Origin: Azophilus sp965116165
GTDB lineage: Bacteria > Pseudomonadota > Gammaproteobacteria > Pseudomonadales > Azotimanducaceae
Direction: 5' to 3'
Length of the DNA stretch: 64,000 bases
Assembly (NCBI GenBank): GCA_965116165.1
Contig: OZ220484.1
Location: 868,001 to 932,000, forward strand
In this document: one piece after another, positions 27,101 through 34,000 of the stretch
Layout: each line of letters begins with the position of its first letter
How positions within the stretch are numbered: the stretch's first letter is position 1
Notes under the pieces: model-generated
Told to the model about the DNA's origin: nothing
The model's database searches: none
The model's input: the letters and a program-made list of their open reading frames with translations, nothing else
Position numbers and translations under genes: made by a program

Positions 27101-27313
27101 TTCAGCATCGACCTAATCAACCGTTCAATCGTCCACGGGGGCATGCTGTCCGCTTTTTGGGTTCCCCTTTCCCAAGCCATCGTCTCGGGACTCTCCTTTG
27201 CCACCATAATGACGCTCGTGGTCACCCCGGCGATGCTGGCGGTACCCCACCAACTCGCCGCCGCATTCGCCGGATTGAAATTGCGCATTCGCCGCCGCGC
27301 TGTGCCGGCCTAG
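24134..27313 (+). CDS. RND-family efflux pump (AcrB/MexB-like)
   Basis: An inner-membrane proton-driven exporter of 1059 residues, the usual length of the hydrophobe/amphiphile RND group, with two six-helix halves and two periplasmic loops. Seen: NDPPIRIPYFIVTVIHEGIAPEDAERLLAMPLE near the N-terminus, and TM4 GMLLGLGMLIDGAIVVTEYADRKM, where the usual Asp-Asp pair is Asp-Gly. The second half has LLGLLVTGKPFSAVLSGVGVVALAGIVVNNNIVLIDTYNHLR and ending helices. It is coupled to the adaptor gene. The single TM4 aspartate is a deviation from AcrB but retains a titratable residue. The substrate cannot be deduced. Confidence 0.92.
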   Translation: MNAIIDAAINRYKTTLLTLIMITVAGLFARAAIPVANDPPIRIPYFIVTVIHEGIAPEDAERLLAMPLEVELRNVEGIEEITSYASEGAATVTVEFDADYDLDRARQDVREAVDSTKPEMPATIEEPIIRETTTDDFPVIRVNFVGVDVPERLLYDLAVELKDNLETIPDVLNARMQGHREEVLEAVIDPNALEAYRISNDELVATMLRNNRLIPAGSLDTGQGRFSIKVPSIIEQARDLFELPVRVDGDTVVTLGDIATVRRTFKDRASYARVNGEPAISVNVMKRSNANVVDTIRAVKRKVDAIRPNLPARVSVFYSQDQEPWALQQVTELQGNIFTALALVMIVVVAAMGLRSGIIVGLGIPVSFLFAMIPIFLMGYTFNFMVMFGMLLGLGMLIDGAIVVTEYADRKMVEGFDRRSAYALAAKRMLWPVSASVATTLAAFLPLIFWPGVSGQFMRYLPVTVFAVLTGSLLYALIFGPALGSLFGRAGSRDGHAIETLKQLEEGDPSKMRTLTGLYARLLEKASRYAWATLTVALLIVATTFWAYGQFGKGMTFFSDSEGKFAFVTVRARGNLAASEVDTLVREVENQVLQTAGILDVNTHTSVSGGTGTDWGNRGGGYDVVGQIAIELLDENDRDRLTSEILQEIRDRTAGLAGIMVEAREMEQGPPVGKPIEIEFASYEKSLLEPAVSRVLEYMEHNVEGLRDIDDTRFLPGIEWELRVDRAQAALYGADVSQVGIAVQLVTNGVKVGEYRPDKSDDAVDIRVRYPLAARGIGMLDELRVSTTEGLVPISNFVRRQAVANVDTIQRSNGIPVKYIRADVAPGVLTDAKVKEIETWLDTQAFDPQLTIRFRGTNEEQRDAIDFVSIAFLLSLLLMFLLLVTQFNSFYQSALILFAVVLSTAGVLLGLLVTGKPFSAVLSGVGVVALAGIVVNNNIVLIDTYNHLRREHPELDYISLIVRTGAQRLRPVTLTTLTTVFGLMPLASEFSIDLINRSIVHGGMLSAFWVPLSQAIVSGLSFATIMTLVVTPAMLAVPHQLAAAFAGLKLRIRRRAVPA

Positions 27314-27938
27314 GGAAAATCTGATCAACCCTATCTGTAGCCGGTGCGTCGGTGGTACATCGGTTTGGCTTTTCGGATTCCGTCGAGCCGGGGTTCGCAT
27401 GTGGATTACGATGCGGGACGATGGGCAAAGCGAGCCCCTCATCGCCGCCGCCTCGATAGGGGTCTGTTTGGCAAAAAAAGCCCCGGCGACAAGGACTCGG
27501 GGAGGAGGAAAATTGAGGATCGCCGGGGCGGGCGCAATCGCTTCCTGATCATCTATCCGACAAAACAGATTCCCCGATGTTGGGGAGACGCCAATTGGCA
27601 ACCGCCGCCTGTAGTGTTCCGCTTCGTCAAATGCATACTCTCCAATCGATTGTGCACGTTTAAGATTCTGCCGCTGCGACCCGGTGAAAAATATCGGAGA
27701 TGTCCGCAACTTGCGTAGGAAGTTGGCCACCGCATGCCGCCGATGTTCGTTTGCGGGGTACCTTTCGCCATCAAGGTCGCCGGATGTCGGGCGACTGCAC
27801 CGCAACAGGGCCAACCCAGATGGTGTTAACAGGCCCTAAGGCTGAGGTGGGCTTAGAGGCTTGTTCCGAAATGTATCTGAACCTGTACACGCATCGATAT
27901 AATTCTCTTAACCAATGACAACTCGGGGGTTCGAAATC
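27314..27938. other. Non-coding stretch between the RND pump and the LLM oxidoreductase
   Basis: About 625 bp with no convincing protein gene; the open frames here have non-protein-like composition. It contains one strong structure, a minus-strand hairpin with a T tract (27473-27529), and a smaller hairpin CCCC-GATGTT-GGGG around 27570-27585. A small RNA gene is the best reading. Confidence 0.5.
27473..27529 (-). ncRNA. Putative sRNA 3' hairpin with CCTCCTCCC loop (cuckoo/CcsR-like)
   Basis: Read on the minus strand, GCCCCGGCGA (27520-27529) pairs perfectly with TCGCCGGGGC (27480-27489) across a 30-nt loop. The stem is followed at once by seven T (27473-27479), making an intrinsic terminator. 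The loop holds CCTCCTCCCC, an anti-Shine-Dalgarno-like motif that defines the cuckoo/CcsR family of small RNAs of Alphaproteobacteria. The 5' end and promoter were not located; nothing on the minus strand nearby needs a terminator. Confidence 0.5.
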
Positions 27939-28880
27939 GTGAAACTGTCCCTAGGTGCGCACATCGGCCAACAAAACATGTCAATGGACAATATGCGCGC
28001 CCTGTGGCGCAAACTCGACAGTGGCGGCGTCGACTGGATTTCGGCTTGGGACCACTTCTACGAAGCACCCCCCAAAAACGGCACGGAGCCCCATTTCGAG
28101 GCGCTGGCGACCTTGGGGGCGCTAGCCGCGGAGACACGTCGGGCGCGTATCGGCTGCCTGGTTTTCTACGTAGGTTATCGCAACCCCACCCTGCTCGCCA
28201 AGGCGGCCACCACGCTGGACCACATTACCGGCGGACGCTTCGAACTCGGGCTGGGCGCCGGCTGGCACATCTGGGAGGCCACCGCCTATGGCTACCCGTT
28301 CCCGGATATCGGCACCCGGCTCGATATGTTGGAGGAGGCGATACAACTCGTCCGCCTGATGCTCGATACCGACCGCACCAACTTCAACGGCACCCACTTT
28401 CAGGCCGTGGACGCAAGCTGCCTGCCAAAACCCATACAGCGGCGGTTGCCCATTTGGGTGGGTGGTGTCGGCGAAAAACGCACACTGAAAATAGCCGCCA
28501 CCCATGCGGATGGGTGGAATGCTCCCTACTTGTCCGTGGAGGAATTCAGCCGCCTGAGTCGCGTACTCGACCACTGGTGCGAGGAGGAGGGTCGCGACCC
28601 CGCCAACATCCGGCGAGCCGTGAACCTCATGTTCAACCTGGGCATTGATCGTGCGGATGTGGAGCGGCAGCGTCGCCGAATAGCCGAGGACTGGCGCGCG
28701 CTGCGCGGACAAATCCCCGAAGGCTCCCTGCTTTGCACACCGGATCAAGCGGTGGAACGAATTGCGGAATACGTTGCCGCCGGCGCTCAGGAAGTCAACA
28801 TCGCCCTGCGCGCTCCCTGGAGCGAGGAGGCGCTTGATGCGTACCTAACGGAGGTCATGCCCCAAGTGCGGGCATTGTAG
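27939..28880 (+). CDS. LLM-class (luciferase-like, F420-type) oxidoreductase
   Basis: A 313-residue TIM-barrel oxidoreductase of the bacterial luciferase superfamily that uses reduced F420 or FMN. Motifs: MDNMRALWRKLDSGGVDWISAWDHFYE, the family core LLAKAATTLDHITGGRFELGLGAGWHIWEATAYGYPFP, and LPIWVGGVGEKRTLKIAATHADGWN. I prefer the GTG at 27939 (KLSLGAHIGQ follows), which has a GGGGG stretch at good distance. An in-frame ATG at 27915 would add eight residues. It is alone on the + strand. Cofactor and substrate are not determinable from this sequence. Confidence 0.85.
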   Translation: MKLSLGAHIGQQNMSMDNMRALWRKLDSGGVDWISAWDHFYEAPPKNGTEPHFEALATLGALAAETRRARIGCLVFYVGYRNPTLLAKAATTLDHITGGRFELGLGAGWHIWEATAYGYPFPDIGTRLDMLEEAIQLVRLMLDTDRTNFNGTHFQAVDASCLPKPIQRRLPIWVGGVGEKRTLKIAATHADGWNAPYLSVEEFSRLSRVLDHWCEEEGRDPANIRRAVNLMFNLGIDRADVERQRRRIAEDWRALRGQIPEGSLLCTPDQAVERIAEYVAAGAQEVNIALRAPWSEEALDAYLTEVMPQVRAL

Positions 28881-29013
28881 CGAACGCGCACTGCACAGCG
28901 GCCCGCCTGTCGCGGATGATGCCCGCCACCGACTTAGCCCGATGGTGATGCGGATAAAAACGCGGAGCCGCAGACGCGAATTGGTCCCTGGAAACCGGTG
29001 GCTACCGCTATCA

Positions 29014-29418
29014 TCAGACTTGGCGACCGAATTTGCCGGGAACGGAGAAGAAGCCGAGCCGGTCGCCCTTCCTAGCCTCCTGGCAATCCGCCTTCAGCCG
29101 GCAACTGTATTCCGCGAGCACCGGAATCATGGCGAACGCGCCGAGCAGTTGGCCGAGCGCCTTGGTGTGCACCGCATACCAGCCAGGGCCGAGATGCGGC
29201 GCCATTTGGAAGAAACCGATAAAGTAGAAGAACGCGGCCACCGTGGTTACCACCGCCAGAACCCGAGCGATGTTCAGAGGCAGCCGCAACAGGGTGATAA
29301 ACGCCAATGCGGAACCGACCAAATAGGCGCCAATAAGCAAGTTGCCGTCGGGAACGCCGAGGTGGAGCAACGCCAGCAGGATGAAGCCAAAACCAATGAA
29401 CCCATTGAGGTAACTCAT
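29014..29418 (-). CDS. Small integral membrane protein of unknown function
   Basis: A 134-residue protein with four predicted hydrophobic helices (FIGFGFILLALLHL, LIGAYLVGSALAFITLL, VLAVVTTVAAFFYFIGFF, LGQLLGAFAMIPVLAEY). A GC-rich loop contains HLGPGWYAVHTKA, and the tail is basic and soluble. A purine-rich GGGGGCGGG precedes the ATG at 29418. It is isolated between the LLM gene and the selenoprotein gene, on the opposite strand to both. I recognise no family. Confidence 0.65.
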   Translation of the reverse strand: MSYLNGFIGFGFILLALLHLGVPDGNLLIGAYLVGSALAFITLLRLPLNIARVLAVVTTVAAFFYFIGFFQMAPHLGPGWYAVHTKALGQLLGAFAMIPVLAEYSCRLKADCQEARKGDRLGFFSVPGKFGRQV

Positions 29419-29983
29419 CCCGCCCCCGGCCTCACGAATCGCTTGCGAGCCGGGAATAACGGGAAAATCCCCCGCCGCGCATCAACCGAGCGACCGGCAC
29501 CAGCCAATGACAGGGTGGCAAAACCACAGCCCCCGCGACGGGAGATTTGAAAAAATGTCGCCTCATCCACCAACCGAAATGCCGCTCGGCATGAACAACC
29601 CGATGGTCAATAGTCTTGAAACGCGGGGATGTCGTCAACCATTATCGTTACATTTGGTGACATTTTTTCGGGGTCGCTTCCAATATTCAAACCAAATCGC
29701 ATTTATAGGATTCTATATATATTATTTTGATATAAATGCATTACCGGATGATAGCATCGTGGTTCGACATTAAGCCGCAGTTCCCGCTATCAATGCGTGA
29801 TCGTTCTTTTGGATCCGAATATTGCGCGATATTGATCATTTGCGCATCGGCCGGGTGCCAATTTCCGGGCATCAGCACACTTGGCGGGAATTGCTGCCTG
29901 CCGGATACCCTGGTTGACGCAACTGCCGCAGCGTGGATAATTCAAATTGGCACATCACCCAAAATCCGAGGGGTCAAGGAACG
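29419..29983. other. AT-rich intergenic region upstream of the selenoprotein gene
   Basis: 565 bp without a supported gene. It contains an AT-rich block (29700-29745), a 10-bp inverted repeat GTGCCAATTT (29855-29864) / AAATTGGCAC (29944-29953), and ATTTGGTGACATTTTTTCG (29652-29670), which closely matches the sequence at 22011-22029. A 164-codon + frame from 29736 overlaps the selenoprotein gene in a wrong frame and is not considered real. Confidence 0.5.
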
Positions 29984-30211
29984 ATGGATATCTCAATCAA
30001 ATACTGCGTACAGTGAAATTACAAACCGCAAGCGGTCAGTCTGGCTGCCCGGTTCAAGGAAGCCTTCGGCGTCGACGCCCGCCTCATCGAAGGGGGCGGA
30101 GGCATCTTTGACGTCAGGGTCGACGGCAATCTGGTCTATTCAAAGCAGGAAGCCGACGGTTGCGGTTTCCCGGACGAGGCCGCACTCGTCGATAAACTCC
30201 GCAACCGCTAG
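29984..30211 (+). CDS. SelW/Rdx-family selenoprotein with in-frame TGA (Sec at residue 11)
   Basis: This 75-residue protein is read with TGA at 30014-30016 decoded as selenocysteine. The sequence is MDISIKYCVQ, then Sec, then NYKPQAVSLAARFKEAFG and onward to a TAG at 30209-30211. It follows the SelW/Rdx thioredoxin-like family throughout: the redox motif CxxU at residues 8-11, RLIEGGGGIFDVRVDGNLVYSK in the middle, and GFPDEAALVDKLRN at the end. The role is a small thiol/selenol redox protein. GAGGGG (29968-29973) and AAGGA (29976-29980) precede the ATG. A bSECIS-like stem-loop follows the TGA at the right distance. selA, selB, selC and selD are not in this window. An alternative is a pseudogene with a Cys-to-stop mutation (TGC or TGT to TGA). 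Confidence 0.85.
30024..30054 (+). promoter_or_regulatory. Bacterial SECIS-like stem-loop
   Basis: Downstream of the TGA, AACCG (30024-30028) pairs with CGGTT (30050-30054). After a small internal loop, GCGGTC (30032-30037) pairs with GGCTGC (30043-30048) with two G-U pairs, leaving apical loop AGTCT. The loop begins 21 nt after the TGA and has G in its second position followed by U, in line with the published bacterial SECIS consensus. It lies within the coding region, as bacterial SECIS elements do. Confidence 0.65.
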
Positions 30212-30245
30212 GGTTCTATCCAACCGATAACCGAAGGGAGGGGGA

Positions 30246-30599
30246 TCATATCGCAAATATGCCGGTGATGGTCCACCGGCCGTCCCGCAGCTCGACGGAT
30301 GCGCCGAGGTCGATGCCCACAAACTCCGCCGACGCACCCCGGCCAGCGATCATTTCGCGGGTACCGGGCGTAAATTGACGACCCGCGATCAAACGCACTT
30401 CCGGGCGGATGTCGAAGGCCGCCTGCTCGACCCCCCGCACAACCAAATTGGCGGGCTGCGCATTGGAACGCTTCGGCATGTCCACCACGATATAGAGTTC
30501 CGCGCTCGAACGCGCGACCTCCTCCATCGACGAAACAATATTCAGGGCATCCGGCATCAGCGTGCTCGGCATCTCGCCCCCGGAACCGCCGCGCAGGGC
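30246..30599 (-). pseudogene. Fragment of a MacB/FtsX-type ABC transporter permease
   Basis: About 117 codons in one frame encode an internal part of the periplasmic core domain of an FtsX/MacB-like permease: GGSGGEMPSTLMPDALNIVSSMEEVARS, YIVVDMPKRSNAQPANLVVRGVEQAAFDI, FTPGTREMIAGRGASAEF and WTITGIFA, then a stop at once. Both ends are missing: the N-terminal helix region and all later membrane helices. Its upstream end joins exactly to a 132-bp piece of the korA-like gene at 30600. It is a relic. Confidence 0.7.
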
Positions 30600-30731
30600 A
30601 GCGCCGAGCCTTGAAATGGGCAAGCACCTGGGCGTGGATGTCGTCGGCGGAGATCGACAGCCCCGCATAGTAGAGCACCGGCACCAGCTTGGCCGGATCG
30701 ATGTCGCCCTCGTTGATAAGCAGGGTGCGCA
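30600..30731 (-). repeat. 132-bp exact copy of the 3' part of the 2-oxoacid oxidoreductase alpha gene
   Basis: This segment is identical, base for base, to 42392-42523 and in the same orientation. In frame it encodes the C-terminal stretch MRTLLINEGDIDPAKLVPVL of the gamma-alpha subunit and onward. It is inserted between an ABC ATPase fragment and an ABC permease fragment. Confidence 0.95.
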
Positions 30732-30823
30732 AGCGCGAGAAAGTCGCCCTCCTTAATATCCAGGTCGATGCCGGTCAACACCTCGACCGTCTCCCTGCCC
30801 TTGACGAAGCGCTTCTCGACGCC
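30731..30823 (-). pseudogene. N-terminal fragment of an ABC transporter ATPase
   Basis: About 31 codons encode GVEKRFVKGRETVEVLTGID and then LDIKEGDFLAL, the start of a MacB/LolD-like ATPase up to just before Walker A. The homology stops exactly at the junction with the korA-derived 132-bp segment at 30731. Together with the permease fragment downstream it shows that an ABC exporter operon once stood here. On the 5' side it merges into the repeat at 30832-30881. Confidence 0.65.
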
Positions 30824-30831
30824 CCTGCAAC

Positions 30832-30881
30832 ATCGCGGAATCGGCCAGCGGCCCAATGGGTTGCGAATGACTTCAGGATGG
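30832..30881 (-). mobile_element. 50-bp dispersed repeat, copy A (possible DUF4338-type transposase gene remnant)
   Basis: This 50-bp segment matches 40933-40982 in inverted orientation with one mismatch. On the minus strand it can encode ILKSFATHWAAGRFRD, as does copy B on the + strand. It lies at the 5' edge of the broken ABC ATPase. See copy B for the tentative link to DUF4338 genes. Confidence 0.5.
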
Positions 30882-31006
30882 CCCTGACTGGCTCGGGAGA
30901 TTTCGGAATTCAGGCCGGGCGAACCCGCCGGATCAGGCGGCCTCATCAGGCTCGACAAGGCGCCCACTGGGGCTTCGGCAGTCCGGCGCCAAGCGGGGCC
31001 GCCACA

Positions 31007-34000
31007 TTATCCGAAATCGAAGTCGTCGGCATCCAATTGGGCCACGTACATACGGTCAAGCACGATCAGGCCGCCGCCCGCATCCCTCAGGTCGATGATT
31101 GTTTCGCTGCCGTGTGTCGTGATGATTCTGCCCTCGAGATCGCCGAAGTCGTCCACGCCGGTGAAGCCGGAAAGTTGGATGGTGTCCCCACTTTCGAAAT
31201 CCAAAATCGTGTCGACATCCCCACTGCTCGAGGTGTCGTTGGTGAAAACGAAGGTATCGTATCCTATTGGGCCGCCGCCTCGCATGGTGTCGTCGCCGTG
31301 GCCGCCATACAGGCTGTCGGCGCCGTTGCCGCCAACCAGGCTGTCGTCGCCGTTGCCGCCATACAGGCTGTCGTCGCCGTTGCCGCCATACAGGCTGTCG
31401 TCGCCGTTGCCGCCATACAGGCTGTCGTCGCCGCCGCGGCCATACAGGCTGTCGGTGCCCGAGCCACCGTGCAGGCTGTCGTCGCCCGAGTCGCCGATCG
31501 GGTGGGCGCCGAATATGAAATCGCTGGCCTCAAGGGAGCCCGCCGCTCGATTCAGTAACGTGATCGTGTCGCCGTCAACGCCGTAGCCGATGATCGCGTC
31601 GTAGCCATCCTGACGGATGTCGAGCGCCTCGAAACCCCCGGAAACTCCAAGGATATGAATCTTGTCAACATTACTCACACCGGACCTTAACCCAAACTCA
31701 TTCGCATTCCCGAAAAGGATAACGGTGTCGTTCCCGTCTCCCGCCCGAAACACGTAGATGTTGTTGCCCGAGTTGCCAAGCAGGGTGTCGTCGCCCGCAC
31801 CGCCGTTCAGGATGTCGTCGCCCCAGTGGCTGCCATACAGGCTGTCGTTGCCGTCACCGCCATGCAGGGTGCTGTCGCCCCAGCCACCACCATCCAGGGT
31901 GTCGTCGCCGTCACCGCCATGCAGGGTGTTGTCGCCATAGACACCACCGTACAGGGTGTCGTCGCCACCGCCACCCGTCAGGATGTTGTTTGCCCGGCTT
32001 TCGCCCTCCAGGGTGAGGCCGGCGGATCCGGGCCCATGGCTGCCGAATTGGAAATCGCCGGCGCCAAGGGAGTCCGCCTTTACACCCTTCAACCTGATCG
32101 TGCCGCCGCCGTGGCGGATGATCGCGTCGTCGCCTTCCTGACGGATGTCGAGCACCCCGAAACCGTCGGAATCTCCATCGATACGAATCCTGTCGCCCTC
32201 CCCGAAATCGGCAATGGTGTTGTTCCCGCCTCCCGCCCGGAACACGAAGGTGTCGGAACCCGCGCCGCCATACAAGGTGTCATTGCCCGAGCCATCGTGC
32301 AGGGTGTCGTCACCCGAACCACCGTACAAGGCGCCGGAGTCGCCACCCGAGCCATCGTGCAAGGTGTCGTTGCCCGAGCCACCGTGCAAAACCTGATTGC
32401 CCGATCCGCCGATCAGGGTGTCGTCGCCGTCACCGCCCAGCAGGACGCCAGCCAATCCCGGAACCTTCGCCGTCAGGGTGTCGTTGCCGGCAGTGCCCTT
32501 CAGTATGCTATTTATGGGGCCCACGACGCCCTGCATGGGTAGGGGTCTCAAGATGGAGCCCCTAAAGAATTCGCCATTCCAGTCATCGGACAGGGGATCA
32601 TCGAACGTTTCGGGCGTGGGGGGCGGGAGCGCGCCGAATTGGAAATCGCCGGCGTCAAGGGAGTCCGCCCTCACGCCCAGCAGCGTGACCGTGTCGCCGC
32701 CGGCGCCGTAGCTGATGATCGCGTCGTCGCCGTCCTGACGGATGTCGAGCGCCCCGAAACCGTCGGAATCTCCATCGATACGAATCCTGTCGCCCTCCCC
32801 GAAATCGGTGATGGTGTCGTCGTCGGTCCCCAGCCGGAACAACTGGAACACGAAGGTGTCGGAACCCGCGCCGCCGGTCAGGGTGTCGTCGCCCCAACCG
32901 TCGGTCAGGGTGTCGTCGCCGTCACCGCCATACAGGGTGTCGTCGCCCCGGTTACCGTCCAGGGTGTCGTCGCCGTCATCGCCATACAGGGTGTCGTCGC
33001 CCCAATTGCCGTCCAGGGTGTCGTCGCCCGAGCCGCCATACAGGGTGTCGTCGCCCCAACCGTCGGTCAGGGTGTCGTCGCCCGAGCCGCCATACAGGGT
33101 GTCGTCGCCCCAACTGCCGTCCAGGGTGTCGTCGCCCGATCCGCCATGCAGGATTTCGTCGCCACGGGCACCCCGCAGGGTGTCGTCGCCCCCGCCGCCG
33201 AGCATAACGCCGGACAACCTGCCGGACAAGGCCATTCTGTCGTCCCCGTCGGTACCCCTCCAGATAGGATCAGTGCCCGCGCCTTTTCCATCCCAGTCAT
33301 CATCATCCAAGGGAGTCGGCGCCCTCTCTGGTTTGGAGGGCACGAGCCCGTAGGAGGCGCCGAATTTGAAATTGCCGGCGTCAAGGAATTCCGCCCTCAC
33401 GCCCAGCAGCGTGACCGTGTCGCCGCCGGCGCCGTAGCGGATGATCGCGTCGTCGCCGTCCTGACGGATATCGAGCGCCCCGAAACCGCCGGAAATCCCA
33501 CTGAGATGAATCTTGTCGCCGCCGCGCCCCCGGAAATCGATCCAGAAATCGGTAATGGTGTCGTTCCCGTCTCCCGCCCGAAACACGAAGGTGTCGACGC
33601 CCCCGCCGCCTTCCATGGTGTCGTCGCCCGCACCGCCGTACAGGGTGTCGTTGCTAAAGTCGATATCGCCGCTCTCGCCACCGCCGTTCAGGGTGTCGTC
33701 GCCGTCACCGCCATACAGCGTGTCTTTGCCCGAGCCGCCGTGCAGGGTGTCGTCGCCCGCGCCACCGTGCAGGATGTCTTTGTCGTCACCGCCGTCCAGG
33801 GTGTCGTCGCCCGCGCCACCGTGCAGGGTGTCCTTGCCGCCGCCGCCGTACAGGGTGTCGTCGCCCGATCCGCCGTACAGGGTGTCTTTGCTCAAGTCGG
33901 TATCGCCGCTCTCGCCACCGCCGTTCAGGGTGTCGTCGCCCGCGCCACCGTGCAGGATGTCTTTGGCGCGGCCGCCGTCCAGGGTGTCGTCGCCCGCGCC

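Noticed and set aside
27125..27814. 229-codon minus frame after the RND gene
   Set aside because: It overlaps the 3' end of the pump gene antisense and spans the terminator hairpin; no protein-like pattern.
29736..30230. 164-codon + frame covering the selenoprotein gene
   Set aside because: It is in a different frame, has no protein-like segment, and conflicts with the SelW-like reading.
30208..30732. 174-codon minus frame starting with the korA C-terminal text
   Set aside because: The first third is only the duplicated korA piece; the rest is an out-of-frame reading of the ABC permease fragment.
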